Translations under genes and position numbers: made by a program
From: Pyricularia pennisetigena
Lineage: Eukaryota; Ascomycota; Sordariomycetes; Magnaporthales; Pyriculariaceae
Direction: 5' to 3'
NCBI RefSeq assembly: GCF_004337985.1
Contig: NC_043741.1
Coordinates: forward strand, 3,162,953 to 3,226,952
Length of the DNA: 64,000 nt
Shown: piece by piece, positions 50,299 through 60,952 of the stretch
Numbering within the stretch: position 1 is the first letter of the stretch
How the letters are laid out: the number at the start of each line of letters is the position of its first letter
The notes under the pieces: model-generated
What the model was told of the DNA's origin: nothing
Databases searched by the model: none
The model's input: the letters and a program-made list of their open reading frames with translations, nothing else

Positions 50299-52129
50299 AT
50301 GCCCGGCGTCAAGGAAATCGTCGCCACTCTGGCCACAGCGGCCATCTGCGTTCGCGCCTGCCTTCAAGACAGCCATGAGATACTTCGCCGTACCGAGCGC
50401 CGGCTCTCTCGGGCCTCGGCCTCGGCCGGCCTCCTGTTCAAGCGGCAGGCTTCGGCGGCGACATCCGCACCGGTCCTCACGGAAACGGAACGCATCCTGG
50501 TCGACTCGTTCGACAACGCCAGCATCGCAGAGTGGTCGTACTACTACAGCTCCGGCATGCGCCTGGCCGGCTCCAACAGGTCGCAGGCCGAGTGGACGCG
50601 GCAGATGTGGCAGGACGCCGGCTTGGAGGTCCAGATCGCAGAGTACTGGATCACGTACACGGAGCCCAGCCAGAGCTCACTGCGTCTCCGCAGGCCGGAT
50701 GGGTCGTCGCATGTCGCGCAGCTGAGGGAGGACGTCTTGGAAGGGGACGAGCAGACGGCGAACCCGGATGAGAAGATTGCGTTTCATGCCTTGTCTGGGA
50801 GTGGAAATGTCAGCGCAGAGTATGTTTACGTTGGGTATGTTTTTTCTTTCTTCCTTTTTTTTTTGTCCGTTTTTGCTGTAACAAAATCACCTAGTCCACT
50901 CATGCCGAGTCCATGTCGCTAACAAACAAACAAACCCCAAAAAGACGCGGCACCCGCGGCGACTACAAGCGGCTCGTAGACCTCGGCGTCGAACTCAAAG
51001 GCAAAATCGCCCTGGCGCAGTATGGCGGGACGAACCGCGGCGTCAAGATCAAGAACGCGCAGGAGAACGGCATGGTGGGCGCCGTGCTCTACACGGACCC
51101 CCTTGAAGACGGCCAAGTCACCGAGGCCAACGGCTACAAGGCCTACCCCGACGGCCCAGCCCGGCACCCGTCGGCCATCCAGCGTGGCTCGACCCGCTGG
51201 GCGTCGCTGTCCTTTGGCGACCCGTCCACCATCGGCTACCCGTCGCGGCTGGACGCGCCCCGCGGCGACATCAGCGATCTCGGGCCCAAGATCCCCTCCA
51301 TCCCCATCAGCATGCGCGACGGCCTGCAGCTGCTGCGCGCGCTCGACGGCCACGGCGTGTCGGGCAAGGAGGCCAACCGCAGCAGCTGGGTCGGCGCCTT
51401 TGCAAACGTCAGCTACAGCAGCGGGCCAGCGCCCGGCGCCACGCTCGACATGGTGCACTTTATGGACAAGAGGCTGGAGCCGGCCTGGGACGTCATGGGA
51501 TACATCAACGGCACGTCCGACGACGAGTTTGTCATCATCGGGAACCACAGGGACGGCTGGACCACGGGTGGCGCCGCCGATGCCATCTCGGGCGGGTCGC
51601 TTCTGGTCGAGATGGCCAGGGCCTTTGGCAAGCTCATTGAGCGCGGTTGGAAGCCGCGGCGCACCATCATCTTTGCGTCGTGGGATGCCGAGGAGTTTGG
51701 CCTGATGGGGTCGACCGAGTGGGTCGAGGACCACCTCCCCGAGCTGGTCGGCAAGGCCGTGGCGTACATCAACCTCGACACTGCTGTCTCGGGGCCAAGG
51801 ACGGCTATTTCCGGGTCGGGAGAGATTCAGACCATCGCCATCGAGCTGATGAAGAAGGTGGCGTTTCCCGAAAAGTACGGCGTCGGCGAGACCTTGTACG
51901 ATATGTGGTACAATAGCACCTCGGGATATGTCGGACCACTGGGGAGCGGGAGTGACTATGCTGCATTCTACCACAACGGTATCAGTTCTGTGAGTGAACG
52001 GTTTTCTCTGCGTTCAGACGACACGACACCGCAGAAGATGGCATGACACTTGCTTACACACGAGATGCAACAACAGCTCGACATATCAGGAGGCCCAGGC
52101 AAGGGCGATCCCGTTTATCAATACCACTC
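50299..52129 (+). CDS. Secreted M28 metallopeptidase (glutamate-carboxypeptidase II-like), 3' end in gap
   Basis: Visible exons 50299-50834, 50945-51989 and 52077-52129 encode about 545 residues before the 947-nt gap, which has room for the missing C-terminal part (probably the dimerisation domain). MPGVKEIVATLATAAICVRA is the signal peptide, chosen over a longer in-frame start at 50152. A PA domain spans about 150-300 (GKIALAQYGGTNRGVKI, NGMVGAVLYTDPLEDG). The peptidase core has the zinc ligands and base in GNHRDGWTTGGAADAISG, ASWDAEEFGLMGSTEW and NLDTAVSG, then GSGSDYAAFYHNGI and DPVYQYHS. Such enzymes release C-terminal Glu/Asp from peptides; here extracellular nitrogen acquisition is likely. 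Confidence 0.88.
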
Positions 52130-52209
52130 GTGAGTTTCGTCCCAGTAGTGCCGAGAATGCATCTGCATGCAACCATGGCTAACAAACCAAAAAAAAAAAA
52201 AAAAAAAAA

Positions 52210-53156
52210 NNNNNNNNNNNNNNNNNNNNNNNNNNNNNNNNNNNNNNNNNNNNNNNNNNNNNNNNNNNNNNNNNNNNNNNNNNNNNNNNNNNNNNNNNNN
52301 NNNNNNNNNNNNNNNNNNNNNNNNNNNNNNNNNNNNNNNNNNNNNNNNNNNNNNNNNNNNNNNNNNNNNNNNNNNNNNNNNNNNNNNNNNNNNNNNNNNN
52401 NNNNNNNNNNNNNNNNNNNNNNNNNNNNNNNNNNNNNNNNNNNNNNNNNNNNNNNNNNNNNNNNNNNNNNNNNNNNNNNNNNNNNNNNNNNNNNNNNNNN
52501 NNNNNNNNNNNNNNNNNNNNNNNNNNNNNNNNNNNNNNNNNNNNNNNNNNNNNNNNNNNNNNNNNNNNNNNNNNNNNNNNNNNNNNNNNNNNNNNNNNNN
52601 NNNNNNNNNNNNNNNNNNNNNNNNNNNNNNNNNNNNNNNNNNNNNNNNNNNNNNNNNNNNNNNNNNNNNNNNNNNNNNNNNNNNNNNNNNNNNNNNNNNN
52701 NNNNNNNNNNNNNNNNNNNNNNNNNNNNNNNNNNNNNNNNNNNNNNNNNNNNNNNNNNNNNNNNNNNNNNNNNNNNNNNNNNNNNNNNNNNNNNNNNNNN
52801 NNNNNNNNNNNNNNNNNNNNNNNNNNNNNNNNNNNNNNNNNNNNNNNNNNNNNNNNNNNNNNNNNNNNNNNNNNNNNNNNNNNNNNNNNNNNNNNNNNNN
52901 NNNNNNNNNNNNNNNNNNNNNNNNNNNNNNNNNNNNNNNNNNNNNNNNNNNNNNNNNNNNNNNNNNNNNNNNNNNNNNNNNNNNNNNNNNNNNNNNNNNN
53001 NNNNNNNNNNNNNNNNNNNNNNNNNNNNNNNNNNNNNNNNNNNNNNNNNNNNNNNNNNNNNNNNNNNNNNNNNNNNNNNNNNNNNNNNNNNNNNNNNNNN
53101 NNNNNNNNNNNNNNNNNNNNNNNNNNNNNNNNNNNNNNNNNNNNNNNNNNNNNNNN
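52210..53156. other. Assembly gap (947 Ns)
   Basis: Flanked by an A run on the left and a long T run on the right; hides the 3' end of the M28 peptidase gene. Confidence 0.99.
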
Positions 53157-53197
<41 letters not shown>

Positions 53198-54542
53198 CCT
53201 CTTCTTGTAACCACTGATAACTACCTCTGGTTTAATCATACAAGATCAAATCCCTCCCTGTATAGACGTCATAAGTGGCCAGAGGGTTCGATTTCCCTTG
53301 GCGGCAAAGAGACTGGTGCCGCGTGGAGGCCTTTTGCCCGTGTGGCGAAATCCAAATAAATCATTTGATCTGTTCGGTGGACTTCTATCATCCCAAAACG
53401 TGCAATACCATCGGCATACCCAGACAGATCTGGTGGGTCCATGACAGCAAAAGCCCAAGATGAGAACTTGCAGCAGCTTTCATGCGAGCCATCATCCACC
53501 ACACACACACACACACACACTATGTAAGGACGATAGAGCTGGCTGCTAATAAAAAAAGAAATAAAAAATAAAAAAGCAAACAACAGACGAGCACTCGACA
53601 TCTTGGTGTTTTGTATAAAGCCGAACAAACGACAAAAACCAAATGTTGCTGTTGCTCCCAGCCACAGTGTACGATAGACCTCTACAGCCAAGATTTCCCT
53701 ATCTCGATCCCAGACACCCACAAATGCTTAATGCTGGCACATCCCGGACCCCCGATAAAAAAAAAAAGAGGACAAAAGGCACCTATGCAAAGCACTGAGA
53801 CGTGGCAGGCGTCGCTCCCAAATCTCACGGCCCATGACATGTGATGGACCGGGGAACGCCAAGGTCATAGCGGGTATGTGCCTTTGTCCGTTTGCCAAAT
53901 GCGAGGACCTCCTGTCTAGCTACAGTATGTAAGACCCGAAAAAGCTGCCAATTCGTACTATGCAATAGAGAAGAGAAGAAGGAAAAAAAAAAGAGTGATA
54001 GGATGACGATAAACTGGTATTTTCTCATCTTGATCTACCCCCCCTCCCCGTCCGACGTTTCATCATTTCGTTGGCCCCTCCTCATCTTTTCTTACTGTGT
54101 TGATCATATTGGATGAAAAGCGAAAGAGAGAAAAAGAAATGAAAGAAGAGGGAACCCTCGCCATAACCGAACGGTTTAGGGCCTGTGCGAGAAAAAAAAA
54201 AAAAAAAAAGAATACATGAGGTACTTTGCCATGACGTTTCAAAACTTAAAAAAAAACCCGCAGCCTTGGACATCATTTAATCCGTTTGGGCCCCTGCTTG
54301 CTTAAAAAAAGTGATCTTGTTACTTGTTACTTGTACAAGAGAGAGGGTGGGGGAAAATACTCCTATAGAGGCGAGGTGAAGCAAAAACCTTCTTAATCGC
54401 AAACCACATCCAAGAGAGGGTGACCACTCCTTCCCTCATCGAGCGGCAAAACATTAAATTCAAATAAACAAAAAAAAAAGGGGGGGGGGATAAAGGCGAA
54501 AACCCGATATAAAAAAAAAGCAGGGAAAAAAAGGTCAACGAA
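53157..54542. other. Intergenic after the gap
   Basis: No supported gene. A (CA)n microsatellite lies at 53500-53520. Purine-rich leader with A and G runs at 54460-54540 precedes the next gene. Confidence 0.5.
53500..53520 (+). repeat. (CA)n microsatellite
   Basis: About ten tandem CA units in intergenic DNA. Confidence 0.9.
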
Positions 54543-55881
54543 ATGGCGGGCATTCGTTGGGGCAGTTTATTTCCCATAGTCATGGGCGTCGTCGCCGTCG
54601 CACTGGGCATAACACTGCTGGCTACGGGAAGCAAGGTCAGCAGCGCAAACGTCAACGATGCGTGGCTCATTGTATGTCAACAATTCCAAATAGCAGACCC
54701 GTCATCGGGAAGGGGGGCCAGGATCTCTTTTTTTTTCGAACGAAACTCTGAGGAAAAAAAAAAAAACTGACAATAAAAAAAAAATCACAGCTCAATATGA
54801 CCAAGGCAGGGCAGAGCCAGATCGAGATAACACCGGCCAACAACGGCCCGGCCAGTGGCAATGCCGACCCCAACAGCGTCCAGGGCATCATCAACGGCCT
54901 CATCAACGGCATCTCCAACAACCTGACGGGCATGCTCAACGGCGCCGTCCAGGACCTCCAGGGCCAGCTCATCAGCAACGTGACTAGGTCGCTCAACGTC
55001 AAGGACGCTTATGTCATGTTTATCACTCGGCAGTGCGAGGGCGACTATGTGGACCGGCTCAACCCACGCTCCGAGATACGGATCACGGATTGCTATTCCT
55101 ACGAGGACAAGAACAAAGGTCAGTTGGTTCACTGTTTATTTCCCACTGAGCTGGAAGGGGACCCTAGTATACAAAAAAGAAGTATCCATCCATTTGGAAC
55201 GACAAGAGAGAAGCTAACATACAACCCCAAAAAAAAAAAAAAAAAAAAAACGGCCTCCGCCGAATCTCCACCAGCATCCCCAGCACCTTCACCGTGGCGA
55301 CGGCCAACGTCACCGTGCCCCTGATCCAAGTCATGAGCACGACTCTGGGCCTGCTGGTCGACGTCATCACCATAGGCAGCCGCTTCATGACGGCGATGCT
55401 GGTGATCGGGACGATCGGGACGGGCGTGGCGGTGCTGGGCTCCTTTGTGTTCCTGGCGGCCGGGCGCACGCGGCCCGCCGTGGTGGCGTGGACGACGTCT
55501 GCGCTGCTGGGCTCGGCCGCCTTCTGGGTCCTGGCCATCGCGGGCACGGCCATCGCGTACGGCGGGTCGGGCGCCATGGACTCGGGCGGCGAGGCGCTCA
55601 ACATGTCGGCGCGCACCACGAGCGCCTTCCTCGCCCTGGCCTGGCTGGCCGCCGTCTTCGCCGCCTTCGCCGCCCTGTTCTGGTGGGTCGTGTGGTTCGT
55701 CGAGTTCAGGCGCCACTCGTACAAGAAGCGCGCCCGCACCCCGAACCAGATCGGCAACTACAAGGGCATCTGGCAGGAGGTCAAGGACGACCACACCGTC
55801 ACCGAGGCCGAGCCCGGCTCCAAGGAGGAGGCTGCCATCATGGGCACCGCGCAACCGTTGGCGTCGACGAGGTTTGTTTAA
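54543..55881 (+). CDS. SUR7/PalI-like four-TM membrane protein
   Basis: Exons 54543-54671, 54791-55118 and about 55253-55881 give 361 residues. TM1 is RWGSLFPIVMGVVAVALGITLLA; a luminal loop holds repeated Asn-rich segments (GIINGLINGISNNLTG) and two Cys (ITRQCEGDY, ITDCYSYED); three further TM helices follow (MTAMLVIGTIGTGVAVLGSF, WTTSALLGSAAFWVLAIAG, FLALAWLAAVFAAFAALF) and a hydrophilic tail. This is the SUR7/PalI eisosome or pH-sensing family layout. The second intron has a proper GTCAGT donor, but the in-frame join falls just after a 22-base A run where an AG is missing (reads ACGG), probably a sequencing error or shifted splice site. Confidence 0.8.
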
Positions 55882-56268
55882 GGGATGTGATGTTGGGCGG
55901 GGGATGCCGAGGTTGTTTTTTTTTCTTTTTCTTGAATTTAGTCGTGGGCTAGTAGGGTTTGGTTTCGTTGCAGTTGCAGTTGCAGTATAATTTGATTGTT
56001 AATATAGTTTTCTGGTGACATCGTTAAAAAAGTATCCTTCTCTGGTTCCAGGTAGTAAATCTTAGTTGGCAAATATGGTTTTCTTTTCGGCAAAAGCACT
56101 TTTCCTCTCGGCTGGTCATGAAATATCAAAATAACAATGACTCACTATATTTTGAATTAGGCCGGCCCAAAACAAATGAAGGTACCATATGGGGAAACCC
56201 AGGCAGCAAAAAACAAACAAACATGGAATTGTACAGGGTATACATATATATTTCAGCGACCGACTACA
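55882..56268. other. Short intergenic between convergent genes
   Basis: No gene seen. A TGACTCA sits near 56139. Confidence 0.5.
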
Positions 56269-57822
56269 TTAGCCTTGTGCCGCTCCAGGCTTCTCAGGGT
56301 ACGTAACGTGCAGCCTCTTTTGCAAAAACCCGTCAATCGCTCTCTTAATGTCATCAATCTTGGCGTTCCAAACGGCCTCATCATCCCCCATGTCGTTCGG
56401 AGGGACCGCCAATATCTCCGGCGCAAGACCTTTCTCGTCTTTTGAAAGCAACCTGCCAAGGTGCAGGATTTTCCCCTTGCCGTTGGGCGAGGCATCGCTT
56501 CCGTCTTTGGCCAAAATGGCGGACCGCAGCCTGTGCAGGTTGCTGTACTCACGATTCGTGAAGCACAGGAGGTAGTCGTAGTCCTTGAAGTGCGCCCGCT
56601 TGATGCCCGTCCGGCTCATTTGCGCAAACAACTTTTCGTATTTTGCCCTCGCCCCTCCGCCGCGCCGCCACTCTGCACCCGGGGTCCTTGCCGTCGTCTC
56701 GTCAAAGAGCGCGCGCAGCGCGGCCGTGTTTTTTTCGCCGTGGCCGTCTGTGAGGTCGAACCTGTACGACTCGCGAGCATAGCTGAGCCCTTCAATCTCG
56801 TCGAGGCAGTCCCCGCCGCGCTTGACAAAGAAGCCGGCCGAGGACACCTTTTTGATGCGGTTCGTGTACTGCTTGCCGGCACTCTGGCGCAGCCACGCGT
56901 CTATGAGTAGGAGGATCCCCTGGGCCACGAAGCTGCGGCCGATGTTGCTTGGGTCGACGAACAAGACCGAGTAGGTTCTATCGGTCGGCTTGGGTGATGG
57001 TGTTCGCGGTTTGGTCGGTGCCGACGGCGCGCTCAGTCTTCGCTTGTGGCTTTTGTTGTCCTCTGGCGGGAGAAGCTTGGTCTTGTCGAGCGGCTCAGGT
57101 GTTTTGGATCTGACTGGTGGCCTGCCCACTTTGATGGTGTCCTTCTGGTTGGCATCTGATGCTGGTTGGCTGCTGCTTTCCTTTCCAGATTCGGCCCTTT
57201 TGGCCTCGACCAGCTCCTTGGCCAGGAGCTTTTTGAACTGATTGATCATGTCAGTGGTCATGGCCTTGTCGGCAGCGTTCTTCTTCTCGGCATCCTTCCT
57301 CAGCTGGTCGATCTTGTCGCCCAAGCTCTTGATGTTCTTGTTAGCCTCTTCGAGCAGCTTGACCTGGATGAGCTGCAGGTACGTGTGTATGGCGATCTGG
57401 CGCTCCCGGATCCTGAGGATGAGCGCCTTGACCGTGTCGGCGCCGTCGCCAAACTTGTAGTAGGCGCTGGCGACGAAGCCAAACTTTGTGACGAGCGGCA
57501 CGTCCCCGATCTGTCCCAGCCGCTTGGCCGCGAAGTCGGCAAAGATGCCCTTGATCTCGCCGCAGTCCCGCAGCGACGCGTGGATGGCGTCGGCCAGGTC
57601 CTGCCGGTCTCGGTCCGTCACGCTCCGGAGGGCCGCATCGCTCCTGCTTCCGGCTTGGGCCTGCAGGTGAGACAGCAGACTCTCGAGCGGCTTTGTGAGC
57701 TCGACCAGTTCCTTGTTCAGCTGCTTGATTTCCTCGGGCGCCTTTGTGATTTCCTTGTAGATGTCGATTGCACTTTTGACCAGCTCGAGGGCTGTCAGTA
57801 CCTCTCCGACGCCGATGGACAT
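56269..57822 (-). CDS. STAND-type N-terminal domain fused to a catalytically altered LMW-phosphatase-like domain
   Basis: One exon, 517 residues. Residues 1-115 (MSIGVGEVLTALELVKSAID, then APEEIKQLNKELVELTKPLE) match the fungal HeLo-like/STAND N-terminal domain found at the front of NLR-like proteins. A Lys-rich coiled coil follows (about 150-205), then a Pro/Ser/Lys linker (about 215-280). Residues about 284-510 look like low-molecular-weight protein tyrosine phosphatase: VLFVDPSNIGRS occupies the P-loop position of VxFxCxxNxCRS, so the catalytic Cys is Asp290 and the second Cys is Gly295, while Arg296 remains; KKVSSAGFFVK and DYDYLLCFTNREYSNLHRL align with later family motifs, and the acidic DP is not intact (VPPND). 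Likely a binding rather than catalytic domain. Confidence 0.7.
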   Translation of the reverse strand: MSIGVGEVLTALELVKSAIDIYKEITKAPEEIKQLNKELVELTKPLESLLSHLQAQAGSRSDAALRSVTDRDRQDLADAIHASLRDCGEIKGIFADFAAKRLGQIGDVPLVTKFGFVASAYYKFGDGADTVKALILRIRERQIAIHTYLQLIQVKLLEEANKNIKSLGDKIDQLRKDAEKKNAADKAMTTDMINQFKKLLAKELVEAKRAESGKESSSQPASDANQKDTIKVGRPPVRSKTPEPLDKTKLLPPEDNKSHKRRLSAPSAPTKPRTPSPKPTDRTYSVLFVDPSNIGRSFVAQGILLLIDAWLRQSAGKQYTNRIKKVSSAGFFVKRGGDCLDEIEGLSYARESYRFDLTDGHGEKNTAALRALFDETTARTPGAEWRRGGGARAKYEKLFAQMSRTGIKRAHFKDYDYLLCFTNREYSNLHRLRSAILAKDGSDASPNGKGKILHLGRLLSKDEKGLAPEILAVPPNDMGDDEAVWNAKIDDIKRAIDGFLQKRLHVTYPEKPGAAQG

Positions 57823-58568
57823 TTTGGATTTGAATCAAAATGACTCGGAGTGGATCTTGCGTATTGGAGTCGACGGTTCGACCTTTCTTTTGAACATGCC
57901 GAGAGGGGCAACCTTGGATTTTTAGAAAGGACAGCCCTCGTTCTCTCTCTTTTCTCTCTCTCTCTCTATCTTTCTGGCTGCCTGCTGGCCTGTCGCGACA
58001 CATTAAAAAAAATTAAAAAAAAATAGGACTGCGGCTGCGGCGGGCTGCGCCTCTCCAAACTGCCCCCCACCATCCCAGGCTCCCGATTCTTGTTCCGCTG
58101 CATGATCTGCTGCAGCATCATTGTGTGGTGGTGCTTGTGTTGTTAATTGTCAGCAGCGGGCCGCAGCCTCAATCTCACATAATCTCTTCCTGCTCGATTA
58201 GCCCCACGAGCAAAACATCTTTTTGTGTCTGGCGACTTGCTGTGTGGTTTGGTCCCCGAGCTCAGCCTGCCTGTAGTAGCTGCTGACGGGTTAGGTGACT
58301 CAAACGTGCCTGGTGCTAATTGGAAGAGGACCAGAGCGCGAGTGGGAACCGACTTTAGCCCCACCTTTGGCCAAGCAAGCCAATTTTTCCCGAGGTCGAT
58401 CACCTTTTGACTTTCCACATCAAAGTTCTAAAGTGATGAGGATTATCTCCTCATAAAAAAAAGAAAAATAAAAAATAAAAATCTTACAATACCATATGCC
58501 TCTGATTTAATAGTTAGTCTAAACTGTTCTAATTCTATGATTTGAAAAGCAGACCTCCAACTCCCCTC
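57823..58568. other. Intergenic
   Basis: CT-repeat-rich leader of the previous gene (57943-57970) and 3' flank of the transporter. No gene seen. Confidence 0.5.
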
Positions 58569-60388
58569 TCAAACACTATCGGCCTTGCCCTCCTTGACGG
58601 CCGTCGCGGCGGCATCGTCGCGGCTCTTCTTGCGCCCAAACAGGTTGCGCATGTTCTCCGACACAATCTCCCTGGTGGGGCGCTCAAACAGCTGGTCGAT
58701 CTCCTCGAGGGTCTTGTCCTTGGTCTCGGGCATGAAGATCAGCTGGTAGAACCAGCCGAGCACGGCGATGCCTCCGTAGAAGCCCAGCGTCAGGCCGGTG
58801 CGGGTCATGGCCTCCTGCATGGCCGAGAAGTTGTAGGTCACGACAAAGGACGCCAGGAACAGCAGGCCGGACGAGGTGGTCATGCCGTACGACCGCAGGT
58901 ACGTCGGGTAGACCTCGGACGGCACCACCCAGGTCAGGCAGGCGTAGCAGCCAAAGAAGCCCATGTACAGCGCCAGGCCGACCAGGTAGCAGGCCGCCGC
59001 GCCGGTCGTGTTGGTGTCGATGGGGATGTGGTAGCTGGCGCCGATGATGACCAGCCCCACGAAGAAGCCCGGCAGCATCGTGTTGGCCCAGAACCGCCGC
59101 CCAAACTTCTCCATGTACAGGCACGCCGGGATGGTGCCGATGAGGAGCGACCCGCCGCCCACCAGGGACATGTACGTGGCCTTCTCGTCGTCGAAGCCGA
59201 TCTGCTTCATCAGCACCGACATGTAGTACATGATGGCGTTGACTCCGGTCAGCTGGCCGAGCAGGATCATGATGTTGGCGTAGACGAGCGCGCGCCTGGC
59301 CCGCGGCACCGTGAAGAAGTCCATCCAGGGGAAGCGCTTGTTGCGCGCCGTCTCCGTCACGGCGTTTTGCTCGTCGAGCACCGACACCTTCATGATGAAG
59401 AACTCCTCGCGCGCCTCGGGCGTCTCGGTGCCGCGGATCCGCTTCCACACCTTGAAGGCCTCGAGCGTGCGGCGCTTGTGCATCAGGTAGCGCGGGCTCT
59501 CGGGCAGGAAGAGCATGCCGCCCCACATGATGGTCGAGAAGAGCAGCGAGCTGCCGAGGATCCAGCGCCAGTTGCCCTCGACGTGCAGGAAGATGGCCGC
59601 CACCGCGTAGCCGAGGACCTCGCCCAGCGCGATGTTGAGCTGGTATAGGGAGACGACGTTGCCGCGGATCCGACGCTCGGCCGTCTCGGCGACGTAGACG
59701 GGGACCGTGCCGCCTTCCAGACCGACGCCCATGCCGAGGATGACACGGGCGGCGACGATCATACCTGTTGGGTAGGAGCCAGAAAGGTTAGCAAGATATT
59801 TCTTTGTGTTGGCGGCAGCGGATACACAACAGAAGAAGAAGAAAAGTCCAACATACCAAAGTTCATAGCTCCAGCGCAAAGCGCAGCTCCAACAGTGTAC
59901 AAAAAGCAAGAGATCATGATGGACATGCGACGACCAAATAGCTCATTGCAGGGACTCAAGATCAAGGCGCCGCCGACAGCACCCAGGGGCATGGCCGAGT
60001 TGACCAGACTGAGCTGGCGCGTGCTCAAGCCCAAGTCCTGGGGCAGGAACAGGTTGGCGCCCGAGATCAGGGACTGGTCCAGACCCGAAAGCATGCCTCC
60101 CATGGAGGCAAAGGCGATGATCATCCAGTTGAAGTACTTTGTGTTGCGGAACTGGAGGTCAAAGAAGCCGTTCCTCATCCCGCCCTCGGCCTCGAGCTCG
60201 CGCTCCAGACTCGATATCAAGCTGTTCATCTCGCCGTCGCCGCCGTTGCGGGCGAACTCGAGCGCCTCCTTTTCGTTGAGCGGCTTGTCTGCCGCCCCGC
60301 CGCTCCTGGTCTCTACGTGGTCTCCCTCGATTGTTGGGCCCTTGGCCTTGTCCCCGGAGCTGGGGCGGGCGGGTTGTATATCGGCCAT
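58569..60388 (-). CDS. MFS sugar transporter
   Basis: Minus-strand exons 60388-59857 and 59764-58569 give 575 residues with about 12 membrane helices. Sugar-porter signatures are present: ELFGRRMSI (first loop), FLPESPRYLMHKRR at the central loop, GQLTGVNAIMYYMSVL in helix 7, EKFGRRFW, and FMPETKDKTLEEID near the C-terminus. A 70-residue acidic cytosolic N-terminus precedes helix 1 (KYFNWMIIAFASMGGMLSGLDQ). It likely moves hexoses or related compounds across the plasma membrane; the specific substrate cannot be read. Confidence 0.93.
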
Positions 60389-60917
60389 GGTTGTTTTGGT
60401 TTGTGCTGTGAAGGATACTGATGTTTTTTTTTCTTCTTGTTATTGTTATTCTGGCGTCCGTTGAAATAACAAGGATTGGCCGATGAGGGCTTGGAAGGAA
60501 GGCCGTCGGGGGAGATGGAAAACGGCAGACGGGGTCAGGACTCGAGACCTTGGAGAGGTGAAAGGTTTACCGAAATTTACGTGACATGATCGGAACGGGT
60601 GCTTGAGGCTCTTTATGATAATAGGAGACCCAGCGTTGTGGATCAAAGCCAAGTAGTGCGGGCCGCCCTTGGCACACGGCTTTGGGAGACCATCCCTGCA
60701 GGTAATCATAGATGATGGTCATTTTTTCCCATGTCATTTCATTACCGTTACTTGGGAGCCATTGGGACTTGGGGGCAGAACTTTTTTTTTTTTTTTTTCC
60801 CAGTTTAGAGGGTCCATAACATTACTAGTGATCCTTGTTGGTTCGTCAGTCAAGGTGGCCAAGTGTGTGGGTATGGGTTGTTTTCTTCTTTCTTGCTACC
60901 TACGTAGGAGCTGTTGA

Positions 60918-60952
<35 letters not shown>

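Noticed and set aside
50919..51974. 351-codon open frame on the minus strand
   Set aside because: Antisense shadow of the M28 peptidase exon.
52043..53359. Long open frames across the N gap on both strands
   Set aside because: Created by unspecified bases and homopolymers.
53269..53721. Minus-strand 150-codon frame after the gap with a hydrophobic start
   Set aside because: Runs through a CA microsatellite and T-rich DNA, with no splice signals or family match.
58542..59648. 368-codon open frame on the plus strand
   Set aside because: Antisense shadow of the sugar transporter; no TM helices or motifs.
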